NCBI RefSeq assembly: GCF_900111445.1
Contig: NZ_FOHE01000004.1
Coordinates: 124,001-188,000, forward strand
Length of the DNA stretch: 64,000 nucleotides
Direction of reading: 5' to 3'
From: Oceanobacillus limi
GTDB lineage: Bacteria > Bacillota > Bacilli > Bacillales > Amphibacillaceae
Of this stretch, positions 42,053 through 51,200 are shown piece by piece; the stretch's first letter is position 1; each line of letters begins with the position of its first letter. The notes below the pieces were generated by a model. That model was given only the letters and a program-made list of their open reading frames with translations. It ran no database searches and had not been told where the DNA came from. The translations under genes were made by a program, and so were the position numbers.

Positions 42053-42760
42053 TTACATTTCCATGGCTATGGACGATGTATGATAGTGATTTCCTCCAAT
42101 TGCCTGTAACAAATCATATTTTGTGAAGTCCGGAAAATAAACATCACTAAAGTAAAATTCCGACATAGAGGATTGCCATAACAGGAAGTTACTTATCCTT
42201 TTTTCACCACCCGTTCGAATAATAATATCTGGATCTGGTAAATCACCGGTGTACAAATATTTTTGAAGCATTGTTTCATCCATATTTTCTAAGTCTATCT
42301 TATTACTTTTCACTTCTTGAATCACCTTACTAACAGCCTGCAATATATCTGCTCTTCCACCATAATTAAAAGCAAAGTTAACAATTAGACCATTATTATG
42401 CTTCGTTTTATTAACAGCTTTTTCCAATGCATGTTTTGTTTTATTAGGTAAGGACTTCGTATTGCCGGATATCCGTATTTGACAATTTCTTCTCATAAAT
42501 TCCGGAAGCTTTTGTTTAAAGAATCTTACTGGCAAGTGCATCAAGTAGTTAACCTCATCTTCAGGTCGCGACCAGTTCTCTGATGAAAATGCATAGAGAG
42601 TTAATATGTCAATTCCCAACTCAATACTTGCATCAATCATTTTTTCCATTGCTTTTACACCAGCATAATGCCCTTCACTTCGAGTGAGGCCTCTACTTTT
42701 CCCCCACCTTCCATTTCCATCCATGATAATCGCAACATGCTTTGGTATACTTGATTCCAT
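42053..42760 (-). CDS. uppS: UppS-like cis-prenyltransferase (likely paralogue)
   Basis: Cis-prenyltransferase that extends farnesyl diphosphate with isopentenyl diphosphate, 235 residues. HVAIIMDGNGRWG holds the essential Asp14, FSSENWSRPEDEV is the mobile loop, and RTGGEKRISNFLLWQSSMSE is the pyrophosphate-binding region (usually RTSGE). The C-terminus reads IGGNHYHTSSIAMEM and lacks the usual RERRFGG tail. The housekeeping uppS normally lies between frr and cdsA. Here it follows a PadR/HAAS/DUF4173 operon on the same strand, so this is probably a second, specialised enzyme. Its chain length is unknown. Confidence 0.88.
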   Translation of the reverse strand: MESSIPKHVAIIMDGNGRWGKSRGLTRSEGHYAGVKAMEKMIDASIELGIDILTLYAFSSENWSRPEDEVNYLMHLPVRFFKQKLPEFMRRNCQIRISGNTKSLPNKTKHALEKAVNKTKHNNGLIVNFAFNYGGRADILQAVSKVIQEVKSNKIDLENMDETMLQKYLYTGDLPDPDIIIRTGGEKRISNFLLWQSSMSEFYFSDVYFPDFTKYDLLQAIGGNHYHTSSIAMEM

Positions 42761-42806
42761 TTTACTTCCTCCGTTCTAAGTTGACATTAGTAAATAATAA
42801 AACCTT

Positions 42807-44279
42807 CTAATAATCCAACTCTTCCAATCGTTGTGTCACACGTTGTTTCGTGAAATTAAATGATTGCCAAGTACTATCTTGTTGATCGTCCACCCATTGC
42901 TTTCGATGACTCAGTAAATTTATTAATTCGGGATAGTCTGGTTCTTTTTCATATAAATCCATCAATCCATCTAAACCGGTATAAGAAAGCCGACTTAAAT
43001 AATAAATATCAATTTTCCCTGTTTCCTCATAACGCTCTAAATTATTTGATACAACGATTTTTTCCAAACTAATTGCATTTAAACCGGTATAAAATACAAG
43101 AGCTACAATTAAGTAAAAATGAAGAATTGATAATCTTTCCACCCATACTCGAATGAACGTATATGCAAATATGACCATTAAAAAGATCATAAATGCGTGC
43201 GCCAAAAGTCGGTCCAACGTAAATCCATATGCCGTTTCATACAGGCTTAATCGCTGATACGCCGATGTAAGCATTACACCACTTACGAGAATAAGAAGCG
43301 AGTACATAACTTTAAGCATCAACTTCATCGAACTGCTGTCTTCCTTCACTAGTTTTAGAAAGCTAATTAACAAACTCCAGTTAATTAAAGTCACAAATAC
43401 AAGTTCAAAGAAACCTCTTCGCGCATATTCCGCATACGTAAAACCAGACTGTAATCCACCATTAAAGAAATACGTAAACTGTATAATTGTAAATAGAACA
43501 TAGACTACATTTAGCAACACTAAGATCGTAATAGCTATAACACCATCCCACCGCAGCTCTTTCTGTTGGGTATTAATAGGACGAAAACTCTCTTTTGGAG
43601 GCTTTAACCGCACATATAGCACCTGAAATATACCAAAGAAGAGGAAAGAAAATCCGAAAACAAGAATTGCTCTAAATAACCCTTCTAAAAAATTAAGCTG
43701 CAATATAAACTCAGGGAGTTGTAACACCATATCTTGAAAAACGGAATCTGCTGACATTAATAAACTTGTTATAACAAATAACAAGGGGATTCCAATTACC
43801 ATCCCGATAATAATACGTTTAATCGTCTGTGCTGTTTGTTCATCCATATTTTTGAATACTTTTTTCAAACCCAACTTACAAAATCGAGTGCTATATTTAA
43901 TTCCTTGCTGTAGCTTTCTAATTAAATATGCGACAAAAGCAGGTTTACTCCAATTAATATTATTTGGACTTGTAATCAATACAATATGAAAAAATACAAG
44001 TACAGGAATAAATAAAACATTTACATGGCGAAACAAGACATTATCATAAAATGTATACGATCCGGCCAACACCCAAATAGCAACCATTAGAAGTAACCCT
44101 ATTCTCCGGTTATAAAATGCCAGTTTATAGCGACCAAAAAGGACAACATAAAATCCAGTAATAAAAACGAGATAGGAAATGCCAATTTCACCATGGAAAA
44201 AGCTAATTTCCGCCAGCCATCCTAACCCTATACAAACAAGGAAGAAAATAAAATCCCTCCGTTTCATTTTAAGCTCCAT
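42807..44279 (-). CDS. DUF4173 membrane protein
   Basis: Integral membrane protein of 490 residues with about twelve hydrophobic segments, matching DUF4173. The central block TIKRIIIGMVIGIPLLFVI...LMSADSVFQ and the motif RRGFFELVFVTLINW are typical. The C-terminal 80 residues are soluble and polar. GAGGAGGG precedes ATG 44279. It follows the HAAS-domain gene by about 110 bp and precedes the uppS-like gene by about 50 bp, so all four genes from padR may be one transcript. The function of the family is unknown; genes of this type often accompany PadR or LytTR regulators. Confidence 0.85.
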   Translation of the reverse strand: MELKMKRRDFIFFLVCIGLGWLAEISFFHGEIGISYLVFITGFYVVLFGRYKLAFYNRRIGLLLMVAIWVLAGSYTFYDNVLFRHVNVLFIPVLVFFHIVLITSPNNINWSKPAFVAYLIRKLQQGIKYSTRFCKLGLKKVFKNMDEQTAQTIKRIIIGMVIGIPLLFVITSLLMSADSVFQDMVLQLPEFILQLNFLEGLFRAILVFGFSFLFFGIFQVLYVRLKPPKESFRPINTQQKELRWDGVIAITILVLLNVVYVLFTIIQFTYFFNGGLQSGFTYAEYARRGFFELVFVTLINWSLLISFLKLVKEDSSSMKLMLKVMYSLLILVSGVMLTSAYQRLSLYETAYGFTLDRLLAHAFMIFLMVIFAYTFIRVWVERLSILHFYLIVALVFYTGLNAISLEKIVVSNNLERYEETGKIDIYYLSRLSYTGLDGLMDLYEKEPDYPELINLLSHRKQWVDDQQDSTWQSFNFTKQRVTQRLEELDY

Positions 44280-44388
44280 ACGAAACCCTCCTCACTATAG
44301 TTATTCTATATACATCGTATTCCTATGTATATACGCAAAAAAATGAACCAATTAACAGGGACTGAACGTAATTTATGAACAGTCCGAT

Positions 44389-45021
44389 TTAAACAGACGC
44401 TTTTCTACCCCATCGATAGCCAAGCCAGCTAACAGGATATAGTAAAGCTGTAAGTACAATACATGCGATCATAAACGGTACATTTATCAATGGCTGAAAC
44501 CATTCATGAGGGATCAATTTAAATATAATTAAGTACATGAGAACTAAATTTGGAATGACCGACACAAAAAATGTTTTCCTTAATAGCTTACGTCCCCGAT
44601 GGCCGAACTCTCTTCCAATTTCATAGCCCAAAAGACCCCAAAATAATATGTATACCAGCATAATAATAATGGAAATATCAGTAAGCTCCGCCCAAAGAAC
44701 TTCAATCCAGGTCCAATCAAGCACATTATAACTTAATGTTAAAACAGCTCCACCAATAAATAATGTTAAATTCAAAAGTACAAATAACCACTGGGTTTTT
44801 TGTGGCGTAATACGTGATTCCTGCTTCCACATGCTCGCAATTTCTTTTGGTGTGCCTAGTCGGTCAACAACTTGGTCGTAAAGTTCATCCTCTGAAAAGG
44901 ACGCTTCCTTTTTCATTTCCCAAATATGGGCGTGGTACTCCTCCAAAATAGAGCTCTTATCCGGATGGTCGCCAATCTCCTCAGCCAATTCTTGGAGAAA
45001 TCGTTTGCCACCATCCGTCAT
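44389..45021 (-). CDS. HAAS-domain membrane protein of the second PadR operon
   Basis: A 210-residue protein. The N-terminal HAAS-type helical domain (about 1-70) contains [13 protein letters not shown] and [16 protein letters not shown]. Four hydrophobic segments follow (about 78-98, 112-130, 150-168, 178-200) and the tail is basic. It overlaps the end of the PadR gene by four bases. It is shorter than, but built like, the HAAS protein at 29355. Probable function: membrane partner of PadR signalling; the mechanism is unknown. Confidence 0.85.
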   Translation of the reverse strand: MTDGGKRFLQELAEEIGDHPDKSSILEEYHAHIWEMKKEASFSEDELYDQVVDRLGTPKEIASMWKQESRITPQKTQWLFVLLNLTLFIGGAVLTLSYNVLDWTWIEVLWAELTDISIIIMLVYILFWGLLGYEIGREFGHRGRKLLRKTFFVSVIPNLVLMYLIIFKLIPHEWFQPLINVPFMIACIVLTALLYPVSWLGYRWGRKASV

Positions 45022-45359
45022 GATTCACTTCTCCCGATAAGGTTGTTCATTACTTGAACATATCGATGCCATTCACTTGTTTTTTCTTGTAGGATTTCCT
45101 GCCCTTGTGGAGTGATTCGATAATATTTACGGGCTGGTCCCTTTTCTTGATTCTTCCAGTAACACTCAATATACTCTTGCTTCTCCAGTTTATGAAGCGC
45201 CGGATACAATGTACCCTCCTTCATTTGCAGGTGGTGCTCACTGCGTTGATCCATTTCCTTTACTAATTCATAACCATACATATCACGCTCATTTAACAAC
45301 TGTAGTACTAGTAAGGAAGTACTCCCTTTGACAAGCTCCCTATTAAACATGTTTTTCAC
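45018..45359 (-). CDS. PadR-family transcriptional regulator
   Basis: A 113-residue PadR repressor. [20 protein letters not shown] and [13 protein letters not shown] form the recognition region, [16 protein letters not shown] the wing, and a C-terminal dimer helix ends the protein. It is shorter than many PadR proteins, as in the PadR-s2 group. It leads the operon with the HAAS and DUF4173 genes. A perfect 17-bp palindrome overlaps its -10 box, so it likely represses itself. Confidence 0.92.
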   Translation of the reverse strand: MKNMFNRELVKGSTSLLVLQLLNERDMYGYELVKEMDQRSEHHLQMKEGTLYPALHKLEKQEYIECYWKNQEKGPARKYYRITPQGQEILQEKTSEWHRYVQVMNNLIGRSES

Positions 45360-45361
45360 CT

Positions 45362-45413
45362 ACCTAGAAATATTAGGTATCTATACTATAGATAATTTAT
45401 TATTATTTGTAAA
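45362..45413 (-). promoter_or_regulatory. Promoter and palindromic operator of the second PadR operon
   Basis: Leftward promoter: -35 TTTACA (45408-45413), 17-bp spacer, -10 TATAGT (45385-45390). The perfect palindrome TATCTATACTATAGATA (45378-45394) covers the -10 box. Next to it lies ACCTA-N7-TAGGT (45362-45378), between the -10 and the start codon. Confidence 0.8.
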
Positions 45414-45529
45414 GACCTATGCAATAATTATTAAAAAGAATTTTTAATCAGTAGGGGATTTCATCACACACTGATTGTTAAAAAACAAATCGGACATTTG
45501 ACGTTCAGTTGATCCCCCCACTTATCTAC

Positions 45530-45628
45530 TTAGCTTTACCACATAGGTTTGCAGTGAGGGGCTTACAACGCACAGGACGTGCTAGTGCCGACAATGTACA
45601 GGACGACTCGTTTATCCCAACTCGCCAG
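45530..45628. other. Unassigned intergenic segment with ACAGGACG direct repeats
   Basis: More GC-rich than its surroundings. It holds two copies of ACAGGACG (about 45574-45581 and 45598-45605), the first inside GCACAGGACGTGC. It may be a fragment of a dispersed element. No gene is visible. Confidence 0.35.
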
Positions 45629-46081
45629 TTATATCCGGGATAAATATTTTAGAACCTGCAAATCAACACAATCATATGTAGTTAACTGCGTCTCTTGATC
45701 CCATAGCATGATTTCCGTGGTTTCCTCATTTTTAATTAACGGTTGTATTTCGAATACTTTCTGAAAATAAACAGGATTATATTGAACCGTACCATCAATA
45801 AGATTTTCCACCTTGAGCAGTCCTTTCAATTCCATATCCTGTACAACTTGACCTGTTTCCTCATACAGTTCTCGTATCGCACAACGAAGAGGTGTTTCAT
45901 CTTTTTCCCTACTCCCTGCAGGTAACTCCCATTGCTTCCTCCACTTATTGTAGCAAAGTAAGTATTTCTCATTGCATGTTATAACAGCAAAAGAACCTGC
46001 TAATGGTTGGTAGGATTCGATCCTATTTTCATTTATTTGGATAAAGTCAAGAAATTGACGCCCATGGTTATTTTTAATCAT
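45629..46081 (-). CDS. Nudix hydrolase
   Basis: A 150-residue Nudix pyrophosphohydrolase. The Nudix box is complete: G56SREKDE62 followed by RELYEETGQ, matching GX5EX7REUXEEXGU, which binds Mg2+. WELPAGS leads into it. The substrate, for instance an oxidised nucleotide or a nucleotide sugar, is not predictable. It is the last gene of a VOC/DUF2785/GNAT/Nudix operon, 13 bp after the acetyltransferase stop codon. GGTGACC is a moderate ribosome binding site. Confidence 0.92.
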   Translation of the reverse strand: MIKNNHGRQFLDFIQINENRIESYQPLAGSFAVITCNEKYLLCYNKWRKQWELPAGSREKDETPLRCAIRELYEETGQVVQDMELKGLLKVENLIDGTVQYNPVYFQKVFEIQPLIKNEETTEIMLWDQETQLTTYDCVDLQVLKYLSRI

Positions 46082-46094
46082 ATGGTCACCACGC

Positions 46095-46658
46095 TCATTT
46101 TACGACCTTAGCATAGATACACGTATCCCGTAACTCTTTTCCATCGACTGAAAGTTCATCATTTTTTAATATCCCCTCTAGTTCAAAACCTAGTCTCTCC
46201 GGCACAGCCCGACTTTTTACATTCTTTGCATCACACTGAATCTCTACTCGCTTGGCATTTAACTCTCTAAAAGCGAAGTTTGCGATGCCTTCCACCGCTT
46301 CGGTTACATATCCCTTCCCACTGTGACGCGTATCTATCCAATATCCGATTTCAAACTTTGGAATATCCCAGTCGATTCGATGTAAACCCGATGAAGCGAT
46401 ATATTCACCAGTTTCTTTACGGAAGACGATAAAACGAAGATCCTCTCTTTTCAAAAATTTCACGTAAGATTCTCTAATATTCGCTTCTGTTTCCTCTTCT
46501 GTTTGTTGTTTTTGAGCAAACGGCATCCAAGGTTTTAATTCATTAATAGAGGCTGTTATAGCTTCATGAATGGCTTTACCATCCCCAGGCATTGGCATAC
46601 GAATAAATAATCTCTCCGTTTCAATTTCATGTGGGAATTCTAGTAAAATTGGGTTCAT
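46095..46658 (-). CDS. GNAT acetyltransferase, RimJ/RimL type
   Basis: N-acetyltransferase of 187 residues resembling RimJ/RimL and YdaF proteins. It begins with the ETERLFIRMP strand. GYWIDTRHSGKGYVTEAVEG contains the acetyl-CoA loop (a variant of RxxGxG), and NVKSRAVPERLGFELEGILK is the conserved C-terminal block; Asn-Xaa-Xaa-Ser-Arg-Ala is diagnostic. ATG 46658 follows AAGGAG; the frame runs 13 codons further upstream into the end of the DUF2785 gene. The substrate may be a ribosomal protein N-terminus or a small amine. Confidence 0.92.
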   Translation of the reverse strand: MNPILLEFPHEIETERLFIRMPMPGDGKAIHEAITASINELKPWMPFAQKQQTEEETEANIRESYVKFLKREDLRFIVFRKETGEYIASSGLHRIDWDIPKFEIGYWIDTRHSGKGYVTEAVEGIANFAFRELNAKRVEIQCDAKNVKSRAVPERLGFELEGILKNDELSVDGKELRDTCIYAKVVK

Positions 46659-46674
46659 TTTGTTAACTCCTTCT

Positions 46675-47520
46675 TTAAAAATGATAATAGGGCTCATTTA
46701 GTTGTCGCAAAGAATATTTGATTAGCGTTCTTAGCTCCTCATTCTGATCTTTTGCTTCTAAATGAAAATATAAACTATGTAAAAATTGTTTAAAATTAAA
46801 TCGATACATCAGTAATGCTTCATCATCTTCAGGGAATACATTACATAGTTCCGCAACCTTCTCCCGGATTCTTTTCATGAGGACATAATCATTCCCCTCC
46901 GATTGCAGTATGGTAATAATAGGAACAACCATACGTTCATTTTCCTCAAACAAATAGGAATCGTTTTGGAAACACATTTTTTCAACTATTGCTAGAAGTA
47001 ATTCCTCACGCAGGTTTTTGGATAGTTTTGACTGTTTTAGCCCTTCAGTAATGGCATCTGCTACGTGTGCAATGCTATGCGCCCATCCCTTACCTTCCAC
47101 TAACCCTCTTACATCAACTTCTCGGTTCACATAGTCTAGTAACTTATTCATACTAGAATCGATTTCAGTAGCAGACAAGAAATCACCCTGATGATTAACA
47201 TAGAATATTAAAGCAACAATCAACGAGGAAAAGGATCTAGTAAAAACACTATCATTCGCCTTAGCACCAATTTGATAAAATAAATAGTCCTCACTGAGAC
47301 ACGTTTCTAGTAGTTGTTTTAACTGTCTTTCAGATTAATAACCGTTAGCTATCAAATAGGAAAAGGTTCGATATATCAACGAGTCCCTCAACTCTCCATC
47401 GGGATCACCTAAATGTTCCAGCATAGCACTCGTAAGTTGTCGTATGTCAACGGATTTTATATTTTGAAATTCATCCTGCTTCAAACCCTTTAATGTTTCT
47501 CGTAATAACGTACGGTTCAT
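46675..47520 (-). pseudogene. DUF2785 protein gene interrupted by one in-frame stop codon
   Basis: Read through, this frame encodes about 281 residues of a DUF2785 protein, a helical-repeat family of unknown function. It starts MNRTLLRETLKGLKQDE at 47520 and after SYLIANGY meets TAA (47335-47337). It then continues in the same frame as SERQLKQLLETCLSEDYLFY to the proper end at 46675. A single T-to-A change from TTA would explain the stop. The gene overlaps the VOC gene upstream by ATGA, so the operon architecture is intact. Downstream genes keep their own ribosome binding sites. Confidence 0.85.
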
Positions 47521-47912
47521 GGCGCCACAATCTCTACTTTAATGCAATCAGGATCCTCGAAGTAAACCGCGTAATGATCCGAGCCACCAGCATATGGATG
47601 CTTTTCTTCATAAAGAATAGAGACTCCCTTTTGTTTCAATTTATCCGTTAGTTCATTTACTTGTTCTCTTGATTCTGTATGGAACGCTAAATGGTTTAAT
47701 CCAACACGCGAGCGGTGATATGGTACGTCACGAAAACGCCCCTCTACTTGAACAAATACAATATATGTATCGTTCAACCTCCAACTTTGCCCCTTCTCCC
47801 AGGATTGGAATCGATCATACCCTAGTTCATTTAAGAGCCAACCCCAAAAATCAACGGTAGCCTGGAGGTTTGATACATTCATTTCAACATGGTGCAACAA
47901 CCCTTTCTTCAT
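47517..47912 (-). CDS. VOC (glyoxalase/bleomycin-resistance fold) protein
   Basis: A 131-residue single VOC module pair, the usual size for glyoxalase-fold metal enzymes and fosfomycin or bleomycin resistance proteins. LLHHVEMNVSNLQATVDFW gives the first metal His region, GLNHLAFHTE the second, and PDCIKVEIVAP the terminal Glu. It is the first gene of the operon with the DUF2785, GNAT and Nudix genes, overlapping the next by ATGA. The substrate is unknown. Confidence 0.9.
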   Translation of the reverse strand: MKKGLLHHVEMNVSNLQATVDFWGWLLNELGYDRFQSWEKGQSWRLNDTYIVFVQVEGRFRDVPYHRSRVGLNHLAFHTESREQVNELTDKLKQKGVSILYEEKHPYAGGSDHYAVYFEDPDCIKVEIVAP

Positions 47913-48097
47913 CTATACACACCATCCTCTGTAATTTAGTAACCATTATAACAAAAGATAGTAACTTAGAGCGCTAGTTATCGAATTATTTCAAAAATAT
48001 TTTTATTTGACCGTGCGATTCATGTTATACTAGGTTAATAGTTAAATGAAAGCACTTCCTTTTCACATCTAGCATACCCTATATAAAAGGTGGGATA

Positions 48098-48517
48098 ATG
48101 ATGTTTAACAAGATTCTTATTGCAGCTGATGGTTCAGAGCACTCCATTCGTGCAGGGGAAAAAGCATTTGAACTTGCAGGCTATAATCCAGGATCAAAAG
48201 TCGATATTCTTTATATAGTAGACCCCAAGCATTCAAAAGGTGAAGTTTTAAATAGCTGGGGAAAAGATGCTGTAGACATACGAAAAGAAAAACTGGAGAT
48301 TATTGTTCAAAAGGCAAAGCAATCAAAAGTGAATTTTGAAGTAGTTTTCCTTCATGGGGATCCAGGTCCCACCATTGTGAACTATGCGAATAAACATGAG
48401 TTTGATGCAGTAGTTATCGGAAGTCGTGGCTTAAATGCTTTTCAAGAAATGGTCTTAGGAAGTGTAAGTCACAAAGTTGCAAAACGAGCCAATTGTCCAG
48501 TACTCATCGTAAAGTAA
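48098..48517 (+). CDS. Universal stress protein UspA family
   Basis: A 139-residue universal stress protein. It begins MMFNKILIAADGSEHS (Asp in the nucleotide-binding start motif) and ends with the ATP-binding pattern GSRGLNAFQEMVLGSVSHKV (GxRG then GSVS). It should therefore be an ATP-binding member. GGTGGG precedes the ATGATG start. A compact terminator follows within the last codons. Its expression is probably stress-linked, but I see no clear sigma-B promoter. Confidence 0.95.
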   Translation: MMFNKILIAADGSEHSIRAGEKAFELAGYNPGSKVDILYIVDPKHSKGEVLNSWGKDAVDIRKEKLEIIVQKAKQSKVNFEVVFLHGDPGPTIVNYANKHEFDAVVIGSRGLNAFQEMVLGSVSHKVAKRANCPVLIVK

Positions 48518-48539
48518 AAACTCCCATTAGGGAGTTTTT
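48516..48539 (+). terminator. Terminator of the universal stress protein gene
   Basis: A perfect 10-bp stem (AAAAACTCCC/GGGAGTTTTT) with a four-base loop, ending in six Ts and beginning at the stop codon. Confidence 0.9.
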
Positions 48540-48761
48540 TAGATTTCGTTATTTGTATCAGGATTGCATATACATTTCTTAAAACCTAGTTATTTGATAT
48601 GATTACTTTAGAAAAAGGTTATTTCATAGAAGGTTGTAATTTTAAGAACAAATAGATTGTCTTTCGCTCCACTGCAACCATTTTTATCGAAGCAAACTAA
48701 CCATGTAAAGCAACACTCTGTAGATAATAGCCTAAATAATTAATATGCGAGGTGCTCCATT

Positions 48762-49694
48762 ATGGCTGAAAAAATATATATCCTTCATGAAAATGAAGAA
48801 TGGACGGATCATTTGATTAAGCGGTTAGATGAACTTAACTTACCTTATGAAGAATGGTTTTTAGATAAAGGAACGGTTGACTTAACATCTACTCCACCTA
48901 AAGGTGTTTTTTACAATAGAATTAGCGCATCCTCTCATACAAGAGATCACCGCTATGCTCCTGAATTAACCGAAGCGATTCTCGCATGGTTAGAACGCCA
49001 TGGTAGGAAAGTCTTTAATGGTAGTCATGCACTAAGGCTTGAAGTGAGCAAAGTAAACCAATACATGGCACTAAACGGCTCACAAATTCGCACACCGAAG
49101 ACCGTTGCTGCCGTTGGCAAAGCAGAAATTATTCAGGCGGCGAAGGAATTAAATCTACCTTCCTTTATTACGAAGCACAACCGTGCTGGTAAAGGACTAG
49201 GTGTACAATTGTTCCATTCGATTGAAGCCTTATCGGAATATGTAGAAGGACCAAGTTTCGAGCCTTCCATCGATGGGATTACATTAATTCAGGAGTATAT
49301 ACAAGCACCAGAGCCATACATCACTCGTTGTGAATTTGTTGGCGGGAAATTTATTTATGCTGTTCGGGTAGATACATCCGAAGGGTTTGAACTTTGTCCA
49401 GCAGATGCATGTACAATAGATGACCTATTCTGCCCGGTTGGTGAAGAAGCTGAAGAAAAACCAAAGTTCGAGATAATAGAACACTTCGACGATCCAATCA
49501 TCGAAAAATATGAGAAGTTTTTACAACAAAATAACATTGATGTAGCTGGTATCGAATTTATTCGTAACAATAATGGGGAAATATTCACCTATGATGTCAA
49601 TACGAATACCAACTACAACTCAGATGCTGAAGCAAAGGCAGGAAAGTACGGGATGTTGGAGCTGGCTAAATTTCTTGGGAGTCAACTGGATTAA
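48762..49694 (+). CDS. RimK-like ATP-grasp ligase
   Basis: ATP-grasp enzyme of 310 residues that joins a carboxylate to an amine, related to RimK and other alpha-L-glutamate ligases. Visible blocks are GSHALRLEVSKVNQYMAL (entry to the ATP-grasp domain, about 87-104), the Lys/Gly loop KHNRAGKGLGVQL (about 138-150), and the Mg2+-binding end FTYDVNTNTNYN (about 282-293). There is no signal peptide. It stands alone between two strong terminators. Its substrate is unknown; glutamylation of a protein or small molecule is only the family default. Confidence 0.9.
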   Translation: MAEKIYILHENEEWTDHLIKRLDELNLPYEEWFLDKGTVDLTSTPPKGVFYNRISASSHTRDHRYAPELTEAILAWLERHGRKVFNGSHALRLEVSKVNQYMALNGSQIRTPKTVAAVGKAEIIQAAKELNLPSFITKHNRAGKGLGVQLFHSIEALSEYVEGPSFEPSIDGITLIQEYIQAPEPYITRCEFVGGKFIYAVRVDTSEGFELCPADACTIDDLFCPVGEEAEEKPKFEIIEHFDDPIIEKYEKFLQQNNIDVAGIEFIRNNNGEIFTYDVNTNTNYNSDAEAKAGKYGMLELAKFLGSQLD

Positions 49695-49698
49695 CATA

Positions 49699-49737
49699 AA
49701 AAGCACCTAAAACCAATTAATGGATTTAGGTGCTTTT
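49699..49737. terminator. Bidirectional terminator between RimK-like and S41 genes
   Basis: A perfect 13-bp stem (AAAAGCACCTAAA/TTTAGGTGCTTTT) with A and T tracts on both sides, between convergent genes. Confidence 0.9.
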
Positions 49738-49742
49738 GTTCT

Positions 49743-51017
49743 TCAAACTGTTGCCTTACTATGCAAAATACGTAATGCCTCTTCCATGTCAACATCTTTT
49801 TCAATATGTTCAGGAGTCCAAGGCATATATACATCAGGTTTAATACCAGGTTCTGCAAATGGATCCCGTTTATCTAGCTGGTCTAATCGTGAAGTTGGAT
49901 AACCAAATTTAAATTGGTTACCCCAAGTTATTTCAGTTAAATTAGAATAGTCATTTACTCCCATCGTTGGTCTTCCAATTACGCTTACCTTGGGTGATTT
50001 TTTACAAAAGTACACAAATATATCCCCTGCACTTCCACAGTAGTTATCCGATAATACAATAATATTTCTCGGATATTCATCTCCATATACTTCCACTTCA
50101 TCGTCATTAGAATCAAATGCAACAAAGCCTTTTCCTATATGTTCTTCCCAAGCTTGTTTAAATAGGACTAAATTATTCCGCGTTTTTTCATCCTTAATTT
50201 GTTTAATTGTTTCCGATAGCGATCTTATTGTACTTTCTGCATTGCGGGTTGTACAATTAAATTTCATCGCATAATCCTTGTAATTAATCATCATCGGCTG
50301 ACTTGGAAATAAATAGTTTACCAAACTATGATAAGCGAACGTACTACCACCATAGTTCACCCGTACGTCTATAATTAGATTGTCCGTCTGAGTTAGTTCA
50401 TTTTTATGCTCTTCAACTAGTTTAGTTATGGTGTCCACATCAAAAAAATCAGTTAATGTCATACATAACGTATTTGCATCTATTCTTGAAATAGTATGAA
50501 TCGGCCTGTATTCTTCTTTCTCATATCTTTTCAACTCTACCAAACGACTAGTTCCCTTTTTGTCCATAACCTCAGCAACTCTATACTTGGATATAACTTT
50601 TCTCCAATCCTCTCGCTCTGCCTTCTTCTCCATCAATTCTCGCTTATGTAACTGAACCAAATCAAGAACAGGAATATTATCTAGAGAAACAATTGCATCT
50701 CCAAGCAAAAAACGCTCTTCTTTTCCTACTTTAGTTACATATAACTTATCCTCAAACCTTCTTACTCGGAATCCATTACTATATTCTTTTTGTTGCTCCG
50801 ATTTAATGAGGTTAAATCCCATATGTGGATCCTTAAAATCCAACAGATAATCCTGTACGATTTCAACAAATTGATCTGCCGTTAAACCATTATCCTTTTC
50901 TAAACCCCTTATTATATTCCTATATTTCTCAGGGTCATCCCACCCCTTTTTATCAATATACCCTGCATAATCATGCTGCATAATATCGACTACCTCATCA
51001 AATATTTCCAGATACAT
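49743..51017 (-). CDS. S41-family (tail-specific protease-like) peptidase without signal peptide
   Basis: A 424-residue protein of the C-terminal processing peptidase family. The nucleophile Ser lies in LSDNYCGSAGDIFV, and the preceding strand LIIDVRVNYGGST is the family's conserved glycine region. A PDZ-like portion is present at about 80-130 (LLGDAIVSLDNIPV). Unlike CtpA/CtpB, no signal peptide or membrane anchor precedes the domain, so it should be cytoplasmic unless the start is misplaced. It is transcribed alone, divergent from the FetAB-type genes. Confidence 0.85.
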   Translation of the reverse strand: MYLEIFDEVVDIMQHDYAGYIDKKGWDDPEKYRNIIRGLEKDNGLTADQFVEIVQDYLLDFKDPHMGFNLIKSEQQKEYSNGFRVRRFEDKLYVTKVGKEERFLLGDAIVSLDNIPVLDLVQLHKRELMEKKAEREDWRKVISKYRVAEVMDKKGTSRLVELKRYEKEEYRPIHTISRIDANTLCMTLTDFFDVDTITKLVEEHKNELTQTDNLIIDVRVNYGGSTFAYHSLVNYLFPSQPMMINYKDYAMKFNCTTRNAESTIRSLSETIKQIKDEKTRNNLVLFKQAWEEHIGKGFVAFDSNDDEVEVYGDEYPRNIIVLSDNYCGSAGDIFVYFCKKSPKVSVIGRPTMGVNDYSNLTEITWGNQFKFGYPTSRLDQLDKRDPFAEPGIKPDVYMPWTPEHIEKDVDMEEALRILHSKATV

Positions 51018-51200
51018 CGCTACACCTCTTATCTAAATATTCTTGATTTAATCTTAACGTAGATTAGTTCTTTTGAACATCCTCCTTTGGTTAATCCTTC
51101 CTACTTCAAGCCAAAAAAAGTCGATGTTAAAATAAACTAGAATTGTATCCTTTATACATGGAACATTAATTATAGAAAGAAACTCAAGGATGTGAGAGAT

